This document shows, piece after piece, positions 53,830 through 62,476 of a stretch of 64,000 nucleotides of DNA. The notes beneath the pieces are model-generated. The model did not search any database, was not told the origin of the DNA, and worked only from the letters and a program-made list of their open reading frames with translations. Both the position numbers and the translations under genes were made by a program. Position 1 is the stretch's first letter. Each line of letters opens with the position of its first letter. Origin of the DNA: CBDCXE01 sp965223725 [NCBI: Nitrospinota bacterium]. GTDB taxonomy: Bacteria > Nitrospinota_A > UBA7883. The DNA lies in assembly GCA_965223725.1 (NCBI GenBank), contig CBDCXE010000001.1, positions 1 through 64,000 on the forward strand. The letters are read 5' to 3'.

Positions 53830-55323
53830 CTATAAAAGCTTGAACGCAAACTTGATCGCGTCATCATCAAACAGTATGCCGCCGCCAATCAGGAACGTGC
53901 GGTATTCTTCGTTGGCCAGCTCGTCCCCCCCAATATGGAGATACAGATATTTAAGAAAATTATAACGGAGCATGGCCTTCACCTGCGGATTAACCGCAAA
54001 CTCGTCATACCCGGACAAGTTAAATACTTCACCTGTCAAAATCACCCTCTGGTCGAACATGTGGTAATCCAGCCCAAGGCCCGCCGATGACTCTATCAAC
54101 CCGCCCCGGATGGTGATATCAGAAAACCGCTTGGCCGCCAGCACCGTCCATAGCACAGAGTTAAGGGTGTTGTGGGTTTTCGGAAGGTCGCGCCGGCGTA
54201 TATCCTCCGACACTTCCACCCGATAAAAACTATCTTCCCGTGGCCACAGCTCGACAGTTACAAACGCTCTCGATTCGTCCTGGTCGGTCAGTCGTTCACC
54301 ACGCAAACCAAGTTTGATACTCAGCTCATCCGCCTGCCCAAGAAAATCCCCCGCGCCCTCCAGCGTAGCGTTGAGGTTGTTATAGACTTCTTCATCGGTC
54401 ACCAGCTTGCCGATGGTGCCTTCACCCCGCTCTATCTTGGTGGCTACGTTTTCAAATGATGAGCTCATGTTTTTCACAGAGCTTATAGCGTCATCGATTT
54501 TACCAGACGCGTTGGAAACATTTTCCATGATGTTTTTCAGATTAGCTCTGTTCTCACCAAGGATGCCCTTGAACTCGGCCGTCAGTTCCCGCAGGTTTGC
54601 GACACCTGCTGTAATGTTCTCCTTGTTGGCTTCGATAAGCTCGTACAATCCATCGGCTATCTCTTTTAGCTTACTGGCCACATCCGGGGCCGATTCGGAA
54701 AACGCATCGGAAATCTCGGAAAAGTTGCTCACCATCACACTGAACCCTTCCTTATTCTCCGCCAGCAGTTCAGACATGTTCGCCGTGGCAATATCCACAT
54801 TTTCCAGGATATTTCTCAGCTTTTCGCCAGAGCCCACCGTGCCGAAAGCATTGTTCAGGGAGCCGGTCACCGCAGTGATATCATCCAATGCTTTGCCCAG
54901 CTTGCTGATAACATCGCCTATATTCGCCGCCTCCTGCGTGTTGACCAATGATTCGCCATCCTGCAAAAGCGGTTGATCGGGCGTCCCTTGGATGATTTCT
55001 ATATACTTCTCTCCCAGCAGCCCTGATGTGCTTATGGTAGCGACCGCGTCATTGCGAATATTCGCATCTCTGGTCATCTGGGCCACAACCCTGGCCTTAC
55101 CCTCTTCCAGAATAATGTCCTTTATAAACCCGATCTCTACGCCGGAAAGTTTGACTTTCGATTGCAGCTCCATCCCCGCCACAGATTTGAAACGCATACT
55201 AAAGCTTGGGTAATCGGCGCCAAACCAGGAAAAACCTGAAACTTTAAGCGCCATATACAGCAATGCGGCGATAGCCGCCAATGTCAGGAACCCTACCTTG
55301 GTCTCCGGGGTCATTACTTTCAT
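53830..55323 (-). CDS. mlaD: MlaD-like MCE-domain lipid transport protein
   Basis: 497 residues. An N-terminal membrane anchor (about 12-27) and the MCE domain (SFSMRFKSVAGMELQSKVKL, SGVEIGFIKDIIL, ATISTSGLLGEKYIEI). A long helical region of about 200 residues follows, then a beta-rich C-terminal part ending FAFKLL. Length is well above typical MlaD (about 180) and closer to the long MCE proteins of other phyla, which may reach the outer membrane. Third gene of mlaE-mlaF-mlaD order on the minus strand. Confidence 0.88.
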   Translation of the reverse strand: MKVMTPETKVGFLTLAAIAALLYMALKVSGFSWFGADYPSFSMRFKSVAGMELQSKVKLSGVEIGFIKDIILEEGKARVVAQMTRDANIRNDAVATISTSGLLGEKYIEIIQGTPDQPLLQDGESLVNTQEAANIGDVISKLGKALDDITAVTGSLNNAFGTVGSGEKLRNILENVDIATANMSELLAENKEGFSVMVSNFSEISDAFSESAPDVASKLKEIADGLYELIEANKENITAGVANLRELTAEFKGILGENRANLKNIMENVSNASGKIDDAISSVKNMSSSFENVATKIERGEGTIGKLVTDEEVYNNLNATLEGAGDFLGQADELSIKLGLRGERLTDQDESRAFVTVELWPREDSFYRVEVSEDIRRRDLPKTHNTLNSVLWTVLAAKRFSDITIRGGLIESSAGLGLDYHMFDQRVILTGEVFNLSGYDEFAVNPQVKAMLRYNFLKYLYLHIGGDELANEEYRTFLIGGGILFDDDAIKFAFKLL

Positions 55324-55335
55324 CGAGCGTCGCTC

Positions 55336-56115
55336 CTAACTGAATCTGCCATGTATTTCTTCGGTTTCCCTTATGATTTTACCAATGTAACAAAACTCCT
55401 TGACCTCTGGAATATCTGATGAAAAAACTTCGTCCAGCGGTCCAGTAGCGATAAACTTGCCCTTATGCAACATCGCAACACGGTCGCCTATTCTGTTAGC
55501 CGATACCATATCATGCGTAATAGTCACCGTGGTAGCCCCGATCTTGTCTTGCAGGTCCACAATCAGGTCGTTGATCTGGTCACACATTATCGGATCGAGC
55601 CCTGTGGTCGGCTCGTCATACAATATTATCTCCGGGTCCATGGCGATGGCGCGCGCCAGCCCGGCCCTTTTTTTCATCCCGCCAGACAGCTCCGCCGGCT
55701 TCAGGTTTTCCACATTGAAAAGCCCCACCATGTTCAATTTACCAGTCACTATTTTTTCGATTTCGCTTTTCGACAGGCTTGTGTGCTCTTTCAAACCAAA
55801 ACCGATATTTTCGCCGATGGTTAACGAGTCGAACAAAGCCGCGCCCTGAAACAACATGCCAAATTTTCGACGTAGTTCATTAAGCTCGTTCTCTGAAAGT
55901 TTGGCCACCTCCTGTCCATCCACGATCACCTTCCCTTTATCGGGGGAAAGGAGGCCAATCATATGTTTTATCATCACAGATTTGCCCGAACCGGATCCTC
56001 CGATGATCACCATCGATTCGCCACGTTTTATCTGCAAATTTGCGCCGTCGAGCACTACCTTAGGGCCGAAAGCCTTGTGGATATCGATTGCGTCTATAAT
56101 TATATCTTCAGCCAT
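55336..56115 (-). CDS. mlaF: MlaF-like ABC ATPase of lipid transporter
   Basis: 259 residues: Walker A IGGSGSGKSVMIKHMIGLL, signature ELSGGMKKRAGLARAIA, Walker B EIILYDEPTTGLDP, then the H-loop THDMVSA. It powers transport of phospholipids across the envelope with the MlaE permease. It is 12 bases upstream of mlaD and 5 bases after mlaE. Confidence 0.95.
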   Translation of the reverse strand: MAEDIIIDAIDIHKAFGPKVVLDGANLQIKRGESMVIIGGSGSGKSVMIKHMIGLLSPDKGKVIVDGQEVAKLSENELNELRRKFGMLFQGAALFDSLTIGENIGFGLKEHTSLSKSEIEKIVTGKLNMVGLFNVENLKPAELSGGMKKRAGLARAIAMDPEIILYDEPTTGLDPIMCDQINDLIVDLQDKIGATTVTITHDMVSANRIGDRVAMLHKGKFIATGPLDEVFSSDIPEVKEFCYIGKIIRETEEIHGRFS

Positions 56116-56120
56116 AACTG

Positions 56121-56906
56121 TTAACCGGTCGGGGCCCCACCGAAAAGAAGGGCCGTCAAAATATAGTCTACCACCAGGATCATTATAGATGAAATGACAA
56201 CCGACCGTGTGGTCGCCTTACCCACACCCTCTGCGCCACCCCGGGTGAAAAACCCCTGATAACAGCAGACTATGGAAATTATCGATCCAAACACCATCGA
56301 TTTCAGCAGACCGGACATTATATCGTTGAGCTGCAGAAATTCGAATGTCTTTTTCATATAAACCACCGGGTTCGCGCCCAGCGTCCCGACACCAATTCCC
56401 GCGCCGCCCAGGATGCCCACCACATCCGCCACAACAGCCAGCACCGGCAGCATCAAGGTCGCCGCAATAAACCGTGGGACAATGAGATATTTCATCGGGT
56501 CCGCTGATAGGGTATACAAGGCGTCGATCTGTTCCGTCACCTTCATCGTGCCCAGCTCCGCCGCCATGGCCGACCCTGCCCTGCCCGCCACGATCAGCCC
56601 GGTCAGCACCGGGCCCAGCTCCCGGGTCATGGATAGCGCCACCACCGTCCCCACCATGCTCTCTGCGCCAAACCTTTTGAACCCGATAAAGCTTTGCAAT
56701 GCCAGAACACCACCGGTGGACAACGCGGTTATCGCAACCACCGGCACCGAGTTATAGCCGATCTCCATCATCTGCTCGAAAATTGCTCTGATTCGGAATG
56801 GTGGTCGGGGAATCCACCTGATAATGTTCCAGGTGAACATCATCGCCGCGCCGGCAGCTTCGGCGACATACATAACGGCCCCACCGATACTACCAACAAA
56901 CTTCAT
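56121..56906 (-). CDS. mlaE: MlaE-like permease of lipid transporter
   Basis: 261 residues from ATG 56906; ATG 56933 adds nine and overlaps alr. Family marks: FRIRAIFEQMMEIGYNSVPV, GPVLTGLIVAGRAGSAMAAE, LGTMKVTEQIDALYTLSADP, and VFGSIISIVCCYQGFFTRGG. It forms the membrane part of the MlaFEDB-type complex that keeps outer-membrane lipid asymmetry. Start of the mla unit, directly after alr. Confidence 0.95.
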   Translation of the reverse strand: MKFVGSIGGAVMYVAEAAGAAMMFTWNIIRWIPRPPFRIRAIFEQMMEIGYNSVPVVAITALSTGGVLALQSFIGFKRFGAESMVGTVVALSMTRELGPVLTGLIVAGRAGSAMAAELGTMKVTEQIDALYTLSADPMKYLIVPRFIAATLMLPVLAVVADVVGILGGAGIGVGTLGANPVVYMKKTFEFLQLNDIMSGLLKSMVFGSIISIVCCYQGFFTRGGAEGVGKATTRSVVISSIMILVVDYILTALLFGGAPTG

Positions 56907-56925
56907 ATCAGTCCCACTATCGGTT

Positions 56926-58086
56926 TCAAGCAAGTGTCCCGGTCAAGGAACGATCAAGTTTACCTGATCGCATATATAGTCTTGGAGCCCGTTGGCCGAT
57001 TCCGCAGAGGATTTCATAAGCGATGGTTCCAGCCTTCTTGGCCATATCTATCGCTTTTATCTCCTGCGATCCGTTAGACCCAATCAACGTTATCATATCG
57101 CCTGTTTTTACTTCCGTATTCGTTATATCAAACAGGCAGTTGTCCATACATATGACGCCTATTTGACGGATTTTTTTCCCACCTATAATAGCATGGGCGC
57201 GGTTGGAAAGAGCTCGGGAATAACCATCGGCGTACCCAACACCGCATAGCGCCGCCATTTTATTACCAGGGCTGGTCCAGCTCATACCGTACGAAACCGA
57301 TTCGCCCTTGGCAACTTTACGAACGTGCATCACCCTCGCCCGCCAGGTTAAAATAGGCTTCAACCCAACATCTGGACCAACAAACTCTTGTATGCCATAC
57401 AGCCCAATCCCGGGCCGAACCAGGTCGTAACGTGATTTTGGATGCAAAAATATACCCGCCGTATTAGCGGCGTGTATGGGCGGCAGAGTATGCCCGGCCG
57501 ACCGGATTGCGCCCAGCACATCATCAAATATATCAATCTGCTTTCTGGTATAGCCGCCCCTGTTCGGCGAATCGGCGAAATGGGTCTTCACAGACACCAG
57601 CGCGACCTTTTTCATACGCGCAAGTTTTTTGTATACCTCTATAGCGTCTGAAGGAGCGGCCCCTAACCTCCCCATGCCTGTATTGAAATTCAGATGGACT
57701 TTAACTGTCTTACCTTTACCAGCCTTGTTCGCCAGCGCTTTTGCGTCTTCGGCAGAGCTTACAACAGACTCCAGGTCAAGGTCGGAAATCTCGCCTGCCC
57801 GCTCTTTAACAACACCATCCAGGACGATTATCCTGTTTTTGACACCGCTGGCCCTGAGTTGCTTCGCTTCCTCGAATGTCCCCACACACAGCGCCTCGAT
57901 CTCTTTTCGTTCGATCAATTCCCCAGCGACCTGCAACATGCCATGGCCATAGGCGTTCGCCTTGATCACCGGAAGCAACGGCACCTTGGCCGTGGCGCTT
58001 ATCAGGTCAACATTGGCATGGAATTTGTTTAAGTCTATTTCAGCATGGGAGGGATAGTTGAGTTTCACTGCTAGCTTCTCTTTCAT
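56926..58086 (-). CDS. alr: Alanine racemase
   Basis: 386 residues, normal length. PLP Lys42 lies in PVIKANAYGHGM. The second-domain catalytic Tyr is in GESVSYGMSWTS, and VRPGIGLYGIQEF and MDNCLFDITN follow the family. It makes D-alanine for peptidoglycan. Its start is 6 bases after the dnaB stop, and mlaE follows at 19 bases, so dnaB-alr-mlaEFD look like one operon. Confidence 0.96.
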   Translation of the reverse strand: MKEKLAVKLNYPSHAEIDLNKFHANVDLISATAKVPLLPVIKANAYGHGMLQVAGELIERKEIEALCVGTFEEAKQLRASGVKNRIIVLDGVVKERAGEISDLDLESVVSSAEDAKALANKAGKGKTVKVHLNFNTGMGRLGAAPSDAIEVYKKLARMKKVALVSVKTHFADSPNRGGYTRKQIDIFDDVLGAIRSAGHTLPPIHAANTAGIFLHPKSRYDLVRPGIGLYGIQEFVGPDVGLKPILTWRARVMHVRKVAKGESVSYGMSWTSPGNKMAALCGVGYADGYSRALSNRAHAIIGGKKIRQIGVICMDNCLFDITNTEVKTGDMITLIGSNGSQEIKAIDMAKKAGTIAYEILCGIGQRAPRLYMRSGKLDRSLTGTLA

Positions 58087-58092
58087 TCAGGG

Positions 58093-59487
58093 TTATTCAT
58101 CAAAATCGGCGTACCCATCCTGCCTGGCATAATCCTCGAACCGAGTAAAATCTTTCAGGAATGTTAGTTTCACAGAGCCCAACGGGCCGTTTCGCTGTTT
58201 ACCGATAATTATTTCCGCGATGCCTTGCGCTTCCGGTTTCTCTTTGTTATAAAACTCCTCCCGATAAACGAACAACACAACATCCGCGTCCTGCTCTATC
58301 GAGCCAGACTCGCGCAGGTCGGACAGTTGCGGTTTGTTACCTGTGCGCTCTTCCACTTTGCGAGAGAGCTGGGATATGGCGATCACCGGCACGTTCAGCT
58401 CTTTGGCCAGTTGTTTTAACGATCTTGTGATCGAGGATACCTCTTGCACCCTAGACTCCACTTTACCGCGGGAATCCATCAACTGCAAATAATCGATTAC
58501 TATCAGGTCGAGCCTTCCTTTTTCCGCCTGGAGGCGCCGCGCCTTGCCCCGCATGTCCAGCACAGTCTGGCCCGGGCTGTCGTCGATGAAAACGTTCCTT
58601 TTGTACAGGTTCCCGGCAGCCATGGTCAGCTTCGGCCAGTCGCTCTTGGCCAAAAACCCGGTCCTTGCTTTTTGGGAAGAGACTTTTGCTTCAGAGCAGA
58701 GCATACGCATGACCAACTGTTCGGCGGACATCTCCAGGGAAAATACAGCGACCACGCTATCCTCAGATATTTTCGTATAGTTCTGGACGATATTAATAGC
58801 GAACGCTGTTTTGCCCATGGAGGGGCGTCCAGCCACAATTATCAAGTCAGACTTTTGCAGCCCGGCGGTTTTTTCATCCAGGTCCTTGTAACCAGTGGCC
58901 ACCCCTGTGATTAGCTGCTTGTTTTCATAGAGCCCTTCGATAAGCTCCATGGTGGCCGGCAATAATTTATCCACCGGGGTAAACGCGCCCCGCGCCCTCT
59001 GTTGGGAGATATCGAGCACCATCCGTTCGATATTATCCACCACGCTGTCCACATCCTCTTCCTGCTCATACGCCATGGTGACCGATTCGCCAGCGACGGT
59101 GATCAGCTTGCGCAACACAGATTTTTCGCGGACGACCCGGCTGTGCACCCGGACGTTGGCGGCGGTGGGAGCCTCATCCATCAGCTCGCCCAGGTATTCG
59201 ATCCCGCCGACGCTGTCGAGCTGGTTGTTGGACCGAAGTTCCTCTGATAGTGTCATCAGGTCCACCGGTTCGTTCTGCTCGAACAGCTCCAGGATCGCTT
59301 CATATATTTTGCGGTGGGCCGGTTTATAGAAATCTTCCGGGCCGGAAAGCGCCTCCATCGCCTTGGGCAAAGCTTCGTTATCCAGTAAAATAGCGCCTAT
59401 GATGGCCCGCTCCATCTCTATATTGCTGGGTGGGATCCTGTCGGGTCTTACGCTGGCGTCCGATATTGCATGGGATGGTTTATTCAT
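58093..59487 (-). CDS. dnaB: Replicative DNA helicase DnaB
   Basis: 464 residues. N-terminal primase-interacting domain (NIEMERAIIGAILLDNEALP), then the RecA-like motor with Walker A IVAGRPSMGKTAF, Walker B LIVIDYLQLM, and SRKVEERTGNKPQLSDLRES with the R-finger side. It is the replication fork helicase. No intein was noted. Divergent from the DUF302 gene over a 108-base gap. Confidence 0.97.
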   Translation of the reverse strand: MNKPSHAISDASVRPDRIPPSNIEMERAIIGAILLDNEALPKAMEALSGPEDFYKPAHRKIYEAILELFEQNEPVDLMTLSEELRSNNQLDSVGGIEYLGELMDEAPTAANVRVHSRVVREKSVLRKLITVAGESVTMAYEQEEDVDSVVDNIERMVLDISQQRARGAFTPVDKLLPATMELIEGLYENKQLITGVATGYKDLDEKTAGLQKSDLIIVAGRPSMGKTAFAINIVQNYTKISEDSVVAVFSLEMSAEQLVMRMLCSEAKVSSQKARTGFLAKSDWPKLTMAAGNLYKRNVFIDDSPGQTVLDMRGKARRLQAEKGRLDLIVIDYLQLMDSRGKVESRVQEVSSITRSLKQLAKELNVPVIAISQLSRKVEERTGNKPQLSDLRESGSIEQDADVVLFVYREEFYNKEKPEAQGIAEIIIGKQRNGPLGSVKLTFLKDFTRFEDYARQDGYADFDE

Positions 59488-59595
59488 AGTCGCCTATTAT
59501 AAATACATGTTGAGTAACCTCAACAGATAATTGTGGTTTCAATCAGATTTTATGTCATGTATTCTTTAAAAAGTTAATAATCAGGAGAGTACAGG

Positions 59596-60066
59596 ATGCA
59601 TAAACTATCAAAAATTGCCTTCGTAATCCTATTATGCTCGACACTGGCCCCAGCCTATGCCAACGATAATGGCCTCATCATCAAAAAAAGCGCCAACAGC
59701 GTCGACCGAACCATCGATATTCTGGCGACGGCGCTGCAGCGTAAAGGGATCGGCGTCTGGGCCCGGGTCGACCACCAGGCCAACGGCGCCACCGTGGGCG
59801 AAAAATTGCGCCCCACCACGGTGCTGATTTTCGGAAACCCGAAGCTGGGCACGCCCCTGATGAGAAGCAACCAGAGCATCGGGGTCGATCTGCCGATGAA
59901 AGTTCTGGCGTGGGAAGATGGATCTGGGCAGGTAATGATCGCCTACAACGACCCGGCGTATCTGGCCCAGCGGCACGGCATAACCGACCAGGAAGAGATC
60001 ATCGCAAAAATGTCCAACGCGCTGGATAGCATGACAACCATGGCCGGAACCAAGCCAGCGGAATGA
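59596..60066 (+). CDS. Secreted DUF302-family protein
   Basis: 156 residues. ATG 59596 has AGGAGAG 9 bases upstream. Signal peptide with cleavage after APAYA (residues 1-22). The DUF302 fold follows (SVDRTIDILATALQRKGIGV, TTVLIFGNPKLGTPLMRSNQ, DLPMKVLAWEDGSGQVMIAY). These small periplasmic proteins accompany redox and metal genes; the function is not settled. The stop overlaps the ATG of the Fe-S protein gene (ATGA), so they are coupled. Confidence 0.85.
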   Translation: MHKLSKIAFVILLCSTLAPAYANDNGLIIKKSANSVDRTIDILATALQRKGIGVWARVDHQANGATVGEKLRPTTVLIFGNPKLGTPLMRSNQSIGVDLPMKVLAWEDGSGQVMIAYNDPAYLAQRHGITDQEEIIAKMSNALDSMTTMAGTKPAE

Positions 60067-61214
60067 GCGATTTGCAAACCTTCTCGCAGGAGCTGCGGCA
60101 ATGGACGGAGCTGAACCTGCTCAACTGCATCGGCGTTGACGAATGCATGAAGGTCTGCCCCGCCGTTGATCCGGCGCTGACCATAAAAGAGCTGAACGAA
60201 TGCACGAGGCAAGGCTCTCAACTGACCGAGGCCGTATTGAAATTCGCGGCGGATTGTGTGCAGTGCGGCCGGTGCGACACTATTTGCCCCACGGTGGCGG
60301 GCCGGTCGGTGATGATGCTTTCGCTGAAGGAGCGGATGGCCGACGAGGCGAAGACGCCCGAATATCATAAAAAGTATTTTGCGCTGAAGGGCCACGACAA
60401 AAGCAACCTGCGCCAGAAAGCGTTCAACACTTATGTAAAAGCGAAATGGAAAACTTCGAAAAACTATGCGCTGAAAAACGAAAAGCTGGCCCAACAGATC
60501 GATAAAACCAGCTTCCGCGACGCCGAATACCTGTTCTATTTTGGCTGCTATATTTTCACCAACGAGCAATCCGCCGCGCAGACCATCGATATCGCCGACC
60601 GGTTGAACATGGATTACGAAGTGCTGGGCGGATTGAAGAGCTGCTGCGGTTGGCCATCGCTGATGGGCGGCAGGACCGCCGAGGCGGAGGATTACCATGA
60701 CCACCTGCGAGCACTTGTCATGAAATCGAACCCTAAATATGTCGTCACTGGATGCGCCGAGTGTTTCATGTCGTTGAACAAAATCAAGGCGAAGTACAAC
60801 CTCGGTTTCGAGCCGTTGACCACGCCGATGTGGCTGAACCAGTTCGCGGACCGGCTGAACCTCCGGCGCGATGAAACAGTTGTGACCTATCACGACTCTT
60901 GCAACATCAGCAGGAAAACCGGCAAGCCGGAGCCGGCCCGGGAGCTGCTGGGTAAGTTGAACCCTGTCGTAGAGATGAAACGATCCGGCGCGCGGGACAC
61001 CTTCTGTTGCGGCTATTGGGGCCTGCACAGCAATCCGGCAAACCTGAAGGCGATCCACCACGACCGGTTCGACGAAGCCAAGGGGGCCGGCGCCGGGACG
61101 ATGGTGGTGGAGTGCATCACCTGCCTAGAATCGTTTTCCGAAAGCGTGGTGGGAACGGGGTTAAAAGTCGCCGATATCGTCGGCATGGTCCACGAGCGGA
61201 TGGATATAAAATGA
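60063..61214 (+). CDS. Fe-S / CCG-domain oxidoreductase (HdrD/GlpC-like)
   Basis: 383 residues. An N-terminal ferredoxin-like region has two Cys motifs: CVQCGRCDTICP is complete, while CIGVDECMKVCP lacks the middle Cys (Val instead), so one cluster has three ligands or a non-Cys ligand. Then two CCG domains: YFGCYIF with LKSCCGWPSLMGG, and YHDSCNI with TFCCGYWG. Relatives pass electrons to quinone, thiol or disulfide substrates. It lies between a DUF302 protein and a FAD oxidoreductase, with ATGA overlaps on both sides, so the three products probably act together. Confidence 0.88.
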   Translation: MSDLQTFSQELRQWTELNLLNCIGVDECMKVCPAVDPALTIKELNECTRQGSQLTEAVLKFAADCVQCGRCDTICPTVAGRSVMMLSLKERMADEAKTPEYHKKYFALKGHDKSNLRQKAFNTYVKAKWKTSKNYALKNEKLAQQIDKTSFRDAEYLFYFGCYIFTNEQSAAQTIDIADRLNMDYEVLGGLKSCCGWPSLMGGRTAEAEDYHDHLRALVMKSNPKYVVTGCAECFMSLNKIKAKYNLGFEPLTTPMWLNQFADRLNLRRDETVVTYHDSCNISRKTGKPEPARELLGKLNPVVEMKRSGARDTFCCGYWGLHSNPANLKAIHHDRFDEAKGAGAGTMVVECITCLESFSESVVGTGLKVADIVGMVHERMDIK

Positions 61215-62458
61215 ACCGGTATGTCATCATCGGCTGCGGCGTGGCCGGGGTCACCGCCGCCGAGGAGATCAGGAAACGCGACCCGGAGGGCAGGATCACC
61301 ATCTATAACGGGGAGCCGTACCCATACTATTTCCGCGCCGCCATGGCCTTCTATATAAAGGGGCTGATTTCGGAGGAGGAAGTATACGGCAAGCCGGCGC
61401 GATGGGTGGAGGACCTGAAGGTTCATATGCTGAACGAAAAAGTGGCTAACATAAACACCGAGTCAAAGGAGGTCACCGGAGAGTCTGGCATGAACGTGCC
61501 GTATGACAAGCTGCTGATCGCCGCCGGCGCCGGACCGTTCACCGCCGACTGGCCGGGGGTTGATCTGGATGGGGTGGTCACCTATCGCTCGCTCATGTGC
61601 GCCAACAAGGCGATAGAGCTGGTGAAAAAGCGGAAGATCGAAAACGCCACAGTGATCGGCGGAGGCATCCTGGGGATCGAGCTGGTGGACAACCTGACCA
61701 GCCTCGGCGTGAAGACGACGCTGCTTGTCCGGGGTGAACGTGTGCTGGATCTTCTGTTCGATGAAAAGGCGTCCGCCATCATCCAGAAACAGATGGAAGA
61801 TGATGGGGTCGATATCCGGTTCAACACAGAGCTGAAGGAGATCCGCGGCGTCAATGGGCAAGTAGAGAGTATCGTAACTACCAACGACGAAACCATACCG
61901 GCGGGGCTGGTCGGTGTCGCCATAGGCATTCGGCCCAGCTGCGGGTTCCTGGAGGGGTCCGGCGTCGTGCTGGATCGTGGTGTGTTGGTGGATGAGAACC
62001 TGATGACCAACATCGCCGGTGTATACTCGGCTGGTGACATAGCGGTCCGTGATGTGGGCGGGAAAAAAATACCGTGCCGGACCTGGCTGACCGCCGCCAT
62101 GCAGGGCAAAGCGGCCGGGGCGAATATGGCCGACGCAAATGCGCCCTTCGAAGAGCAAGTGTTCTTCAACGCAAGCCACGCCTATAAATCGTTATACGCT
62201 GTGATCGGCCAGTTCAATCACCCGGAAGGTGAAAAAGTGGAGCATGTCACGCTCGGCTGCAAAGCGGGCGAATATGGCAAAATAATCGTGGAAAACGGCA
62301 GGGTGATCGGGGGCATGCTGGTGGGGCATGTGGCGCCGGCGTGGGACATATATAATGCCATAGAAAATAATGTGGAAGTGGATATCGAAAAATTGCGCGG
62401 GTTGGACACAACACGGCTGTATGAAGCGCTGACGGGCGCGCCTGCGCTGCTTTTTTAA
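61211..62458 (+). CDS. FAD-dependent pyridine nucleotide-disulfide-type oxidoreductase
   Basis: 415 residues from ATG 61211, which overlaps the preceding stop by 4 bases. FAD motif YVIIGCGVAGVTAAEEIRKR, NAD(P) motif ATVIGGGILGIELVDNLTSL, and the second FAD motif GVYSAGDIAVRDVGGKKIPC. The last 80 residues form a dimerisation-like domain. Related to NADH-dependent nitrite reductase, rubredoxin reductase and coenzyme A-disulfide reductase families. No CxxxxC redox pair at the usual place, so it is not a classic disulfide reductase. Likely passes electrons to or from the Fe-S protein upstream. Confidence 0.88.
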   Translation: MNRYVIIGCGVAGVTAAEEIRKRDPEGRITIYNGEPYPYYFRAAMAFYIKGLISEEEVYGKPARWVEDLKVHMLNEKVANINTESKEVTGESGMNVPYDKLLIAAGAGPFTADWPGVDLDGVVTYRSLMCANKAIELVKKRKIENATVIGGGILGIELVDNLTSLGVKTTLLVRGERVLDLLFDEKASAIIQKQMEDDGVDIRFNTELKEIRGVNGQVESIVTTNDETIPAGLVGVAIGIRPSCGFLEGSGVVLDRGVLVDENLMTNIAGVYSAGDIAVRDVGGKKIPCRTWLTAAMQGKAAGANMADANAPFEEQVFFNASHAYKSLYAVIGQFNHPEGEKVEHVTLGCKAGEYGKIIVENGRVIGGMLVGHVAPAWDIYNAIENNVEVDIEKLRGLDTTRLYEALTGAPALLF

Positions 62459-62476
62459 TTTGCTCGGGGATCGAAA

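Noticed and set aside
59943-61061. Minus-strand open frame of 372 codons
   Set aside because: Lies antisense to the Fe-S protein gene, which has clear motifs; the antisense product has none.
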